From Methylobacterium sp. 17Sr1-1 (GTDB lineage: Bacteria > Pseudomonadota > Alphaproteobacteria > Rhizobiales > Beijerinckiaceae): a stretch of 64,000 bases of DNA. The position numbers and the translations under genes were made by a program. Location: positions 1,673,501 to 1,737,500 of the forward strand of contig NZ_CP029552.1 in NCBI RefSeq assembly GCF_003173775.1, written 5' to 3'. Below, piece by piece: positions 47,008 through 56,562 of this stretch; the stretch's first letter is position 1, and each line of letters begins with the position of its first letter. Under the pieces are notes generated by a model. It did not search any database. It was not told the DNA's origin and was given only the letters and a program-made list of their open reading frames with translations.

Positions 47008-47151
47008 GCGGCGCCCGCAGGGCTGCGCGATCCAGGTCCGCGGTCATCAGGATCTCCGGATTGTCAGGGCTTCGTCAGTTCGCTGCGGGGCCGCCAGCGG
47101 TCGAGCGCCAGCCCGAGCCATTCCGGAACACCGGCATCCCGGTCCCGGCGC

Positions 47152-50100
47152 CTACTGCCCGCGGGCGCGCCACGTCCACGGCTCGCCGGCATGGCTGGTC
47201 GTCGAGCCATTATTGTAGCGCGGGTATCCCGTGAAGCCGGTCAGGCTGGGCGTGCTGGTGCCGATCGTCTCCAGCACGCCCGAGCTCGTCGACACGCTCT
47301 GCATGGTGGCTTGCAAATCCCAGACCTTAACCCGGAAGGGGATCGGGAAGGTCACGGCCGGGTCGGCATCGCTCGATCCGACATAGCCCCACTGCTCGAT
47401 CTCGCCGTCCGACCACACGCGATAGCCGGTCTGGCCGAGCTGCTGGCGCACGACGCGCCGGGGGTCGCTCGCCCGGCTCGTGCCGAGGGTCAGGTAGTGC
47501 GCAACACGGCCCCGCAGGCGCCCAGAGACGTCCGCATCGACCGTGTAGGGCCGCCCCGGGACCTCGTAGTAGCCGTAGCGCGGCAAATTGCTTTGGCTCG
47601 AATACGACCGCACATTCTCGATACTGAGATCGTCGATGGTCTCGAACAGGGGATCTACGCGAATGACATCGGCAAGGCTGGAAGAGGACGTGTAGCCGAT
47701 GTCCTTGAATTGCAGGCCGTTGACGATGACGTGATTGCGCGTGATGTACATGGCGGCGTCCGAGGACCCCTTGACCAGGCCACCGCTGACGACGGCGCCG
47801 CCTGCGATCCAAAAACCGTAACCATCCTGGTAGTAGGCGTCGCAGCCGTAGAAGTTGAACTCGTTGGTCCCCGTGTAGAACGCCGCGCCAAGTCCCGTTC
47901 CGCCCCGGGGATTTTCGAACGCGAGACACCCGATCGCCTGCCCCGAAGCACCGCCGCCGTCGTCGGCCGTCACCGCCCCGCGGGACCCGCGATCGATGTG
48001 GCCGCGCACCAGGAGGTTGGCGCCGGAGACGTTGTTGACGCCCGATCCGATCTGGCCGGGCCCGCCGGCATCGGCCCGGTGATTGCCGACGCCGCAGTTG
48101 TAGGTGCGGCAGCCGGCGATGTCGACGTCGGCCGGGCTGCCGGCCGCCCCTCCGGTCCCGTAGGGCTTGGAGAGGACGGCGATGCCGTTGTCCCAGGCGT
48201 CATAGACGTAGAGGTCGCGCAGGTGCGAGCGGTCCCCGCAGACGAGGATCGCGCTGCCGTAGGGGACAGAGTAAAGCCCGCCGTCGCCGATCACCGGATT
48301 GACTTTGTCGGCGCCGTTGTGGCGAAACACGATGCCGCCGACGACGCTGTCGGTCACGCCGGGCGGGATGATCAGCAGCGGCACGGCCGCGGAGCCGGAA
48401 GCCCGCCGGTTGATGAAGGCCGACCCCAGCCCGGACCCGAGCACTTTTTGTTGGCTGACCGTCAGAGCAACAGCATCTTCCAAGTTGAAGTCACGGTGGG
48501 GGACCGTGATATTCTTTTCGCTGCTCTGGAGGGCCGCGGTCACGAGATCCGTGTGGCCCGTGTTGACACCGCCGTACTTGCCGAACTCCAGCAGGCTCCA
48601 CGGCGCATCCTGCGCTCGCGCGAGATAGGGGCGCGGCACGGTACTCGCGCCGCCCAGGGCCTGATTGTCGGCGACGCGCCCCGCGATGGCGTCGCCCACC
48701 GCGTTGCCGAGCGACGCCAGCTGCGCAGGGCTCAGATTGGCGACGCTGCCCAGGCCCAGATTGGTGCGAGCTGCGGCGGGGTCTCCCAGGTCAGACAGGT
48801 TGGCGCCGCGCAATGCCTTGGCATCCACCGCGTCGGAAAGGCCCGGCACATCGCGATAGGTGATGCTCGCGAACGCATCCCGGACCGCCTGCTGCGTGTC
48901 GCCGGTGAACAGCACGCTCTCGATGATTTCGAGACAGGCACCATGCGGCTCGACCGAGCGGACGACGAGCAGCGGCAGGTCGGTGCCCTCGACGAGCGCG
49001 CCGGGGACCGAGGCCGACACCTGGAACCGGTCACCGGGCTGGATGTCAGGCGTGCCGTCGAACCGGAGTTGCGCCTGGCCGATCCAGCCCGTGCGCAGGA
49101 ACCGCGCCGGCCGGCCCGGGACCGCATCGCCGATCGCAAACCCGGCGAACAGCGAAGTCGCGTCCGTCGAGGTCATCGCCCGCACGTCGTGCCCGGACCA
49201 GGCCAGGGCCATGCCGTGGAGGATCGTGGTTGAGCCGACGTTGAGCCCGCGGCCCTCGCGGTCGGGCTGATGGACCGGCGGGCGGTTGTTGTAGGGCTGC
49301 GAGAGCGAGAACGCCCGGCCGCCCGCGTTATTGCCCATGGCGGAGGCGAGCGCGTTGTTCAGCGCCGAGACGATCGCCGCGTTGCTCATCCCACGGTAGT
49401 CGGCCGACAGGGTGACCGTGACCGGCTGCTGGCCGTCCCAGGCCACCCCGAGCGATAGTGGGGAGCCCGAGCGATTGCCGAGCCGCGCCGCCAGGGTCAC
49501 GCCCGGATCCACCTCGCCCGTCGGCACGTCCACCGCGTGGTAGCTGTAGACCCGCGCCGCGTAGTCGGCCGCGCCGTCGCGCACGTCCGGGGTGGCGCCG
49601 AACAGCACCGCGGCGCCGGGGCCGCTCACCGCCACCGCCGACGAGGCGCCTGCCACCGAGGTCAGCGTCAGGGCTGAGACGTCGCACACGCCCACCACGT
49701 CGATCGGCGACGAGGCGTAGACGGTGAGGCTGTAGCCGAAACGGTTGGCCTTATGGTTCGTCAGCAGGGCGCCGGGCAGGTACGAGCAGTCCAGGCGGAC
49801 GTGCCCAGCTAGGGTCGAGCCGCGCACGACCACCGGCGAGACGAGGCCGGAGCCAGTGCTGGTCAGCACGAGCGAGCGCCCATCAATCCCTGTCCCGTGG
49901 AGGACGCTGTCCTCGATCAGGGTGCGGCTGGGGCGGCTCCAGTTGATGTTGTCGTGGATGCCAATGGCGCCCTGGGGCGAGCGAGCGCGCACGCGCCGGA
50001 ACGTCTGGTCGTTGGCCTCGTGCTGGCCGACGCCGATCGCCGTGGGCGAGGCCCAGCCGGTCGCGCCCTCGTGGATCGCGATCACATCCTCGACCACCTG

Positions 50101-51849
50101 CACCGCGCGGTTCGGCGCGTTGCCGACCTCCATATGGATCGGGTAACGGAGGTTGCAGCCGATCACCGTCAGGTTGGCGATGCGGCCTGTGCGCTGGATC
50201 CGGAAGGGCTGGATCGTGTCCTGTCCGGACTGGTTGTCCGGGAAGCGCGAGACGATCTGCACGTCCTCGGGCCGCCCCTGGCCGACAACGTCGACATAAT
50301 CCGCGGGCGAGATCGCAGGGGCCGTCTCCGGCGTGGCGCCGGGGGCGCACTCACCGAGGTAGCTCCCCGGTCCGACAGCCACGACAGAGCGCTCGTCGGC
50401 GCCCGCCGGTCCTGCGGCCGAAAGGAGCGCGACGCCGTCGATGACCTTGACCAAGCCATCCAGCGACGACCCGTCGGCCTCGACCCTGATCATCCGACGA
50501 TAGCCCGGCACCAGCGCCAGCCGAGCCCGGACCTGCTCCATGTGCCGGGTCGTCTCGGCGTTGACGGTGCTCGTGTCGGGAGTCGCTAGCACCTCGATGC
50601 TGGCGCTGCGCAGCGCAACGAAGGCGGGCGTCGCGCGGGCCGAGCCGGAGATCCGGGTGGTGAAATCGAACCGCGCCTCACCGCCCGTCAGGGTGTAGGT
50701 GTACTCGGCGCGATACGCGCCCGGCGCGAGGGCCGTCAGGACCGACCCGTTTCCGCCGACCTCGCTGCCGTCCGCCTTGAGGACGGTGCCGCCGACGCCG
50801 TTGAACACGCTCCCGCTGGTCAGGTCCGCGCTGGCCTGGAAGTCGAAGCGGAGGCGCACCTTCGTGCCGACGGACAGCCCCTGGGCCGGCAGGCCCGGGA
50901 TCAGGTACGAGTCGGCGCCGCTCTGCCCGGCCGGGATCAGCAACCCGCGGTCGGCGAAGGCCGGCTGAACGCCGTTCGCGAACGCGCGGCGCACGTTGGC
51001 GACGGCGACGAGCTCGGGGCCGAAACCAGGCGCGCCGCCGATGTGCTGCTCGTTCCCCGACGTGATGAGGTCGGTGGCGTCCTGCCACTCCATCACCTCG
51101 ATGTTGGTCTGCTGCGCGCCGCCGAACGTGTAGACGTAGAGGCGCACCGACCGCGTGGCCGGGTTGATGTTGACGACCCCATCGCGAAGGGCAGCGTCGC
51201 GGGTGAAGCGAAAGCTGCGCTCGACGCGACCCGAGACCGTCGTCACGTCGGCGAGATCGGCCAACGGGTAATCCGCCAGAGAGCCGCCGGCCGCGTCGTA
51301 GCAGAGCAGGCCGATGCGGATCGTATCGTTGCTCGGGTCGGCCGCGTTCTGCGAGCGGAACAGGGCGAAGCGCGCCTGCCCGATGCGGCCGGGCTCGGCC
51401 TGGAACCGCGACTTGGACACCACCCATTGCTGGCCGTTCAGCCGGATCGCCTGCCCCTCGCTGGTGACGACGACACGCGCCGGGTCCATGTCGACGGCGT
51501 CGAGGGGGCCGAGATTGTCGGGGGCGCCGGTAAAGTAGCTGACCCCGTCTCCCGGCCGGTCGGCCGCGTAGAGCACCGCCGTCCGCGTCTTGGCGACCAC
51601 AGCCTCGACGGTCTGCACGCGCGCAGCGAGGCCCTGACGCGCCGTGTTACCGTCAGTGATCTGCTGCTGAAGGGACGCGTCGAAGGCTTGCCGGGCCTGA
51701 CGCTCGGTCGCCCCCACCGCGTCCGCGTAGGCCGTGGTGGCGAGCCCCGACACCGTGGCGAGCAGCTGGTCGAGGCTCGCGATGCCGAGATTGATCGCGT
51801 TGTCGTTCTGCGCAGGCGACTGCGAGCGCGAGACCCGGGGAAGAGCCAT
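47152..51849 (-). CDS. Phage tail fibre/tailspike protein
   Basis: A 1565-residue structural protein. The N-terminal 100 residues form an alpha-helical baseplate-attachment region (AINLGIASLDQLLATVSG; ERQARQAFDASLQQQI). The middle has beta-sandwich parts and a first beta-helix-like stretch (about 480-700). Around residues 1015-1040 is the classic tail-fibre linker ALRGANLSDLGDPAAARTN. A second right-handed beta-helix with pectate-lyase-like strands follows (about 1120-1440), and the C-terminus (YRVWSDGEIEQWGYV, TFPIPF) is the usual fibre tip. It decides host-surface binding and possibly degrades polysaccharide. The gene is intact in a broken prophage. Confidence 0.85.
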   Translation of the reverse strand: MALPRVSRSQSPAQNDNAINLGIASLDQLLATVSGLATTAYADAVGATERQARQAFDASLQQQITDGNTARQGLAARVQTVEAVVAKTRTAVLYAADRPGDGVSYFTGAPDNLGPLDAVDMDPARVVVTSEGQAIRLNGQQWVVSKSRFQAEPGRIGQARFALFRSQNAADPSNDTIRIGLLCYDAAGGSLADYPLADLADVTTVSGRVERSFRFTRDAALRDGVVNINPATRSVRLYVYTFGGAQQTNIEVMEWQDATDLITSGNEQHIGGAPGFGPELVAVANVRRAFANGVQPAFADRGLLIPAGQSGADSYLIPGLPAQGLSVGTKVRLRFDFQASADLTSGSVFNGVGGTVLKADGSEVGGNGSVLTALAPGAYRAEYTYTLTGGEARFDFTTRISGSARATPAFVALRSASIEVLATPDTSTVNAETTRHMEQVRARLALVPGYRRMIRVEADGSSLDGLVKVIDGVALLSAAGPAGADERSVVAVGPGSYLGECAPGATPETAPAISPADYVDVVGQGRPEDVQIVSRFPDNQSGQDTIQPFRIQRTGRIANLTVIGCNLRYPIHMEVGNAPNRAVQVVEDVIAIHEGATGWASPTAIGVGQHEANDQTFRRVRARSPQGAIGIHDNINWSRPSRTLIEDSVLHGTGIDGRSLVLTSTGSGLVSPVVVRGSTLAGHVRLDCSYLPGALLTNHKANRFGYSLTVYASSPIDVVGVCDVSALTLTSVAGASSAVAVSGPGAAVLFGATPDVRDGAADYAARVYSYHAVDVPTGEVDPGVTLAARLGNRSGSPLSLGVAWDGQQPVTVTLSADYRGMSNAAIVSALNNALASAMGNNAGGRAFSLSQPYNNRPPVHQPDREGRGLNVGSTTILHGMALAWSGHDVRAMTSTDATSLFAGFAIGDAVPGRPARFLRTGWIGQAQLRFDGTPDIQPGDRFQVSASVPGALVEGTDLPLLVVRSVEPHGACLEIIESVLFTGDTQQAVRDAFASITYRDVPGLSDAVDAKALRGANLSDLGDPAAARTNLGLGSVANLSPAQLASLGNAVGDAIAGRVADNQALGGASTVPRPYLARAQDAPWSLLEFGKYGGVNTGHTDLVTAALQSSEKNITVPHRDFNLEDAVALTVSQQKVLGSGLGSAFINRRASGSAAVPLLIIPPGVTDSVVGGIVFRHNGADKVNPVIGDGGLYSVPYGSAILVCGDRSHLRDLYVYDAWDNGIAVLSKPYGTGGAAGSPADVDIAGCRTYNCGVGNHRADAGGPGQIGSGVNNVSGANLLVRGHIDRGSRGAVTADDGGGASGQAIGCLAFENPRGGTGLGAAFYTGTNEFNFYGCDAYYQDGYGFWIAGGAVVSGGLVKGSSDAAMYITRNHVIVNGLQFKDIGYTSSSSLADVIRVDPLFETIDDLSIENVRSYSSQSNLPRYGYYEVPGRPYTVDADVSGRLRGRVAHYLTLGTSRASDPRRVVRQQLGQTGYRVWSDGEIEQWGYVGSSDADPAVTFPIPFRVKVWDLQATMQSVSTSSGVLETIGTSTPSLTGFTGYPRYNNGSTTSHAGEPWTWRARGQ

Positions 51850-51888
51850 GCGGTCCTCGAGGTGCTGGGGATGGGGGTCAGGCGGCGA

Positions 51889-52596
51889 TCAGGCTTCGAC
51901 GAGGTCGAGCGTCGCGGGGCCGAGGCGGGAGAGCTGAAGCGCCAAGGCGCCGGTGTCGTCGGAGGCGAGCCGCATCGTGGAGACCGGCCGGCCGAATTCG
52001 ATCGCGTCACCCGTGGAGACGGGCGCGCGCAGCCAGGGGCGGAACGAGATGACGATGGCCTCGGGCACCGCGAGCCCGGTGTTCGGGTCGGTCGGGTCCG
52101 GGCTGTCGAGCGTGGCGATCTGGTAGAGGCGGTTGGCGATCGAGAAGAACTGGCCCGGAAACAGGTGACCGCCACGGAAACGGTAGACCGCCATCTGCGT
52201 GGCGTTCATCGGCGCCGGCGACGCGGCGCGGAAATCCAGGGTCGAGGCGGTGTCCGGGTGGGTCTCGTAGGCCGGATCGACCGCCGCATCCCGCGCCCCG
52301 ATGCCGTAGGTCACGGGCGTGCCGTAGATGGGATCGATCCACCAGGGCGCGCGCGTGACCTCGACGGGGCCAATGATCCAGTTCTGCGCCCGGCCGAGCA
52401 GGGTGGCCGAGCGCAGCGCCAGGATCTTCTCCCGGTTGTTGCAGGGGATGGTCAGCGAGGCGGCCCAGCGGGCGGCCGGCGACATGACCACCTGCTCGGC
52501 GCCGGTGAACGACTGCCCGCCCGAGCGTGAGCTGTTCTTGAGCCCCCATTGCTCGGACGACGGGATGAGGACGGAGGGCCAGGGACGATCCGCCAT
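51889..52596 (-). CDS. Phage tail-associated protein, unknown
   Basis: A 235-residue protein of beta-rich composition (WNIIGPVEVTR-like strands; FFSIANRLYQIATL). It lies between the tail-tip gene and the fibre gene; start and stop overlap the preceding gene (TGATG), so production is coupled. No named family is recognised, but similar genes sit at this position in Hyphomicrobiales siphophage-type prophages, where they are taken as tail assembly or baseplate parts. Confidence 0.6.
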   Translation of the reverse strand: MADRPWPSVLIPSSEQWGLKNSSRSGGQSFTGAEQVVMSPAARWAASLTIPCNNREKILALRSATLLGRAQNWIIGPVEVTRAPWWIDPIYGTPVTYGIGARDAAVDPAYETHPDTASTLDFRAASPAPMNATQMAVYRFRGGHLFPGQFFSIANRLYQIATLDSPDPTDPNTGLAVPEAIVISFRPWLRAPVSTGDAIEFGRPVSTMRLASDDTGALALQLSRLGPATLDLVEA

Positions 52597-53420
52597 CAGG
52601 TCACCGTCACGTCGTAGGGGCCGACGACGCTGGTGGCGTCGCTGTAGCCGGAGCCGTTGCGGCTCTGCAGCCAGTAGCGGTACGTGCCTGAGCCCACCGA
52701 ATCGATGTAGTCGCCGAACTGCTGGTTCGGGCCGCAGGCAATCTGCCCGACCAAGGCCGCGCCCGCGAAGTCGCCCGCGGCACCGGTCCGGCGGTAGACG
52801 TAAGTCGCCGCCACGTTCGGTGAGGCGGATGCGGTGAATGCGACGCGGACGCCGATCGGTGCGCCGGACGGGTCGGAGGCCGGCTCCACCGTCACGTTGT
52901 AGGGCGGGCCTGGAGCAGAGGTGTCGGCGACCGCCATGATGGAGGCGGGCGTCGGGGAGATGTAATCGCTCATCCTTGCTCGCCCGAAGGACGAGATCGC
53001 CCCTTCCGGCAGGTAGATCGTGCCATCGGCCAGGACGCTTGAGATGACCGAGAACTGATTGTCGCCGTCCTGCGCCATATCTACATAATTCGCATCACCG
53101 GATGCTCTGTATCGGCCGATCAAAGAATAGTCTGGGCGATCGACCGGATTGGCTGTCATCCTGAGGAACGTCGCATAATTGCCGTTGCCGACCGGTCGGC
53201 GCTCGATGGAGACGACCAGGCCATCGGGCGGGTCCGGAGGCGACGCCGCCGCAGACGCCCCCGGCAACGTCGGCTCCAGCCCCTCGTCGGTCTGCGGGGT
53301 GAAGGCGTAGATCTCGGGCCCGATGGAAGTCAGCTCGAACGAGCAGCGCTCGCCGTTGCCGGAAATGACGGGCCGAGAGACCGCATAGGCGCCGTTCAGG
53401 ATGGGATAGCGGAATTCAGG
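52596..53420 (-). pseudogene. 3' part of a tail-tip (gpJ-like) protein gene
   Basis: About 270 codons of sense remain, from EFRYPILNGAYAVSRPVISG to a fibronectin-III-like end (YRYWLQSRNGSGYSDATSV). There is no start codon: upstream in frame the sequence is the antisense of a rightward gene. Typical tail-tip proteins of about 1000 residues would need a much longer 5' part. The break lies at about 53395-53440. The sequence resembles the C-terminal domain that follows the receptor-binding hub in lambda-like tail tips, though similarity is only general. Confidence 0.6.
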
Positions 53421-53894
53421 GATGGCACCCGCATCCTGATCGACGAGATTGCCTCGGTCGCTGACGGCCTTCGAGCCCTCGCCGACCTCGACGCGGCGGT
53501 GATCGCGATTGAGGCGCAGCTGGAAGGTTCGGCAGCCACGGTAGGCGAGGAATGGGCCATCAAGGCGCGGACGGCCCTCAAGCATCGCAAGCGGGCCCGG
53601 TCGCACCTCGAAAGCCGGATCTCCACCCTGCGCCGCGCCGAGCACGTCGCAACGGTCCAGGCCCAGGAGGTCGTGTATCGCGCCCGGATCGACGAGCGCC
53701 GCCGCGCCTTCATCCTCGCCGCGCGGGAGATCTTGGACGCCGAGACCCTTGCCCGGATCTGGGCGCGCACTGCCGCCGCCGCGCCGCAGGCCTTCGTCGA
53801 CGGCCCGATCACAGAGGCCGCCCACGGCATGGGCGGGATGAGCCTCGCCCAGGCGAGGGAGTCGGGGCGGGTTGGTGCGGAGGGCTCGCGCTGA
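53421..53894 (+). pseudogene. 5'-truncated phage protein, helical
   Basis: Sense sequence begins at about DGTRILIDEIASVADG with no ATG; the first possible start is GTG 53499, inside a continuous helix, which suggests the true 5' end is missing. The remainder is charged, coiled coil-like (KARTALKHRKRARSHLESRIS; VYRARIDERRRAF). The stop overlaps the next ATG (TGATG). It is the first gene of the rightward phage arm and meets the broken tail gene head to head. Confidence 0.5.
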
Positions 53895-54358
53895 TGCTCA
53901 CCCTCCGCACCCTCAAGAAGAAGTCCAAGCAGGCCCTGCCGATCCTGCTGAAGCACTACGGCCTTGACCCGGCCGACGTGTTCCTCGCCGAGCGAGGCGA
54001 GAACTACCACGGCCTCGTCGTCCGCTGCACGCATGGGGCAGGCGATCCCTGCCGCGTCGAGGACCGGCCCCGCTGCGGATGCACGAGCCATCCCCTCAAG
54101 GGCACGCCCATGACGGGGGAGGTCTCCGGCTATTACGAGCCGGAATGGGGCGAGCGCACCACGCTAGAGACCCTGGTGCAGCGCGTCATGTGGGACGACC
54201 GCCCGGCGACCATGACGGACCGGGAGTGGCGCCGGACGCTGGCGATCGCTGGCGTCACGCCGGTCACCGAAGCCGAGATCGACGCGTGGGCTCGCGAGGA
54301 CTCCACCACCCCCGCCAACATCGACAGCCTGCCGGAGCAGGCGGGAGGGCGGGCGTGA
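53894..54358 (+). CDS. Phage hypothetical protein with Cys-rich centre
   Basis: A 154-residue protein. LTLRTLKKKSKQALPILLKHYG opens it, and a Cys/His cluster (VVRCTHGAGDPC; RPRCGCTSHP, residues about 44-68) could bind a metal. The second half has EWRRTLAIAGVTPVTEAEIDAWA, a helical region seen in phage proteins of this group. Start overlaps the previous stop and its own stop overlaps the next start. Function unknown. Confidence 0.6.
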   Translation: MLTLRTLKKKSKQALPILLKHYGLDPADVFLAERGENYHGLVVRCTHGAGDPCRVEDRPRCGCTSHPLKGTPMTGEVSGYYEPEWGERTTLETLVQRVMWDDRPATMTDREWRRTLAIAGVTPVTEAEIDAWAREDSTTPANIDSLPEQAGGRA

Positions 54359-54651
54359 TGGCTGAGCCCGAGACTGGCGAGCGCACCGCCACCATCACCA
54401 CGCGCCAGGACGACCGGGCATGGCCCGACGTCGAGCGCGCCCTGCGCGAGGGCGGCCGGCTGTTCCGGCCTGCCCGGCTCCGGGACTGCTACGTGCAGAT
54501 GCCGGACCCGAGCCATCCGCTCCACCACATGCGCAGCCTCTCGGCCTCGCGCGTGAAGCGCCTCGTCGCCGACGGCGTGCTGCGCAAGACCGGCGCCGAC
54601 ACCTACGCGCTGGCCGCCCCCGGTCCCCTCTTCAGCCAGGAACGCCCCTGA
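54358..54651 (+). CDS. Phage hypothetical protein
   Basis: A 97-residue protein. The stretch SASRVKRLVADGVLRKTGADTYAL near the end could be a winged-helix-like piece, and the middle holds WPDVERALREGGRLFRPARLRDCYVQM. Overlaps both neighbours by one base (TGATG). It immediately precedes the methyltransferase and may be made with it. No family recognised. Confidence 0.55.
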   Translation: MAEPETGERTATITTRQDDRAWPDVERALREGGRLFRPARLRDCYVQMPDPSHPLHHMRSLSASRVKRLVADGVLRKTGADTYALAAPGPLFSQERP

Positions 54652-56557
54652 TGCCGCGCGACCTCGTAATCGACTCCTTCGCGGGCGGCGGCGGCACGTC
54701 CGAGGGCATCCGGGCGGCGATCGGCCGGGATCCGGACGTGGCGATCAACCACGACCGCCTCGCCCTCGCGATGCACCGGATCAACCACCCGGACACGCAC
54801 CACCTGGTCGAGGACGTTTGGCACGTCGACCCACGGAAGACCTGCGGCGAGCGGCGCATCGGCCTGTTCTGGATGTCGCCCGACTGCAAGCACTTCAGCA
54901 AGGCCAAGGGCGGCCAGCCGCGCGAGAAGGCGATCCGCGGCCTCGCCTGGGTCGGCCTGCGATGGGTGCGCAGCCTGCCGGCATGGCAGCGCCCGCGGGT
55001 CGTGATCCTTGAGAATGTCGAAGAGTTCCAGGACTGGGGCCCGCTCCGCGAGGACGGCAAGCCGTGCCCGCTGCAGCGCGGAGCCACCTTCCGTGAGTTC
55101 GTCCGGGCGTTCGAGGCCTGCGGCTACGTCGTCGAGTGGCGCGAGCTGCGCGCCTGCGACTATGGCGCGCCGACCATCCGCAAGCGCCTGTTCCTGATCG
55201 CCCGGCGCGACGGCAAGGCGATCGTGTGGCCCGAGCCGACCCACGGCGACCCGAAGGGCGAGGCGGTGCGCGCCGGTCGGCTGAAGCCCTGGCGGACCGC
55301 GGCCGAGATCATCGACTGGTCGATGCCGTGCCCGTCGATCTTCGACACCGAGGAGGAGATCCGCCGGGAGTGGGGCATCAGGGCGAAGCGCCCGTTGGCC
55401 GACGCGACCATGGCCCGGATCGCCAAGGGCACGATGCGCTACGTGGTCCAGGCGGCGCGGCCGTTCCTCGTCCGGATCAACCACGGCGACAGCCGAGGGC
55501 GGCGCGACCGCGGGCTCGACGAGCCGATGCCGACGGCGACGCACCACGGCGGCGACGCGCTGGTGACGCCCTTCATTCACCAAGTTCAACAAGGGCTCGA
55601 CGGGCCACCGGATCGACGAGCCGGTGCATACCATCACGGCCGCCCATTCCGAGACGCACCCGGGCGGCTACGCGCCCATGGGCGTTGTCGCGCCGCACCT
55701 GATCCGCGTCGACCAGACCAGCGGCGACCCGGCGCGCAAGGGCGTTCACGCGGCCGACGAGCCGGTTTCGACGATCACCACGGCCGGCGCGCAGGCGCTG
55801 GTCTCCGGCATCCTCGTCCCCCGCTACGGCGAGCGGCTCGGCCAGGAGCCGCGTTCCCGGTCCGTCGAGGAGCCGGCGCCGGTCATCGTGCCGACCGGCA
55901 ACGAAGGGTCGCTCGCGGCCATCCACCTGACCCGCCAGTTCGGCGCGTCGGTCGGCTCGGTGGCGGAGGAGCCCGTCGGCACCATCACGGCGGGCGGCGC
56001 CGACAAGGCAGGCGTGGTCGCGGCGTTCCTGGCGCAGCACAACGGCGGGATGGTCGGCCACGCGGCCGAGGAGCCGATTTCCACCATCAGCCAGAAGGGC
56101 GCACAGCAGCAGATCGTTGCCGCCCACCTCCTGAACCTGCGCGGCTCCGATCGCCGCGGCGGCCGTCTACGCCCTCCTCGCGAAGTACTACGGCGAGGGC
56201 CTGCCGAGCCAAGCCGTCGACGAGCCGCTGCACACGGTCACCACCAAGCCCCGGCACGGCGTCGTCACGGTCACGATCGGCGGCCAGCCCTACGCCATCG
56301 TCGATATCGGCATGCGGATGCTGACCCCGCGCGAGCGGTTCAGCGCCCAGGGCTTCCGGCCCGACTACGTGATCGATCGCGGGGAACTCGAAGACGGCAC
56401 CATCGTGCCCCTCACCCTCGAGCAGCAGGGGCGGATGTGCGGCAACAGCGTCGTGCCGGCGCTCGCCGAGGCCCTGGTCGCCGCGAACTACCGCGAGGCC
56501 GAGGTGCGCCCGCAGCGCCGCCCCACCCCCGACCTCCCCCTCTTCGCCGCGGAGTGA
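54651..56557 (+). pseudogene. DNA (cytosine-5-)methyltransferase, two frameshifts
   Basis: The first part, from ATG 54651, is a clear phage-type C5 methyltransferase: SAM motif DSFAGGGGTSEG (residues 8-19), motif IV region WMSPDCKHFS with candidate Cys79, ENVEEF (motif VI) and RKRLFLIARR (motif VIII). At about 55577 an extra base shifts the frame (restored reading KFNKGSTGHRIDEPVHTIT); at about 56150 a second single-base gain shifts it again (restored reading AAAVYALLAKYYGEGLP). The last part has PRERFSAQGFRPDYVI and GNSVVPALAEAL (motifs IX-X). Several EPxxTIT-type repeats fill the middle. Restored length is about 635. As it stands it would stop or change sense after about 310 residues. Confidence 0.75.
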
Positions 56558-56562
56558 GCGAC

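Noticed and set aside
46946..47047. 33-codon leftward frame with a good start site
   Set aside because: It overlaps a better-supported rightward gene, and its protein is Arg/Pro-rich without features; more likely a leftover of the duplicated start block.
47065..47151. Short leftward sense-like stretch ending in ALDRWRPRSELTKP
   Set aside because: No start codon before the end of the tail-fibre gene; too short to call.
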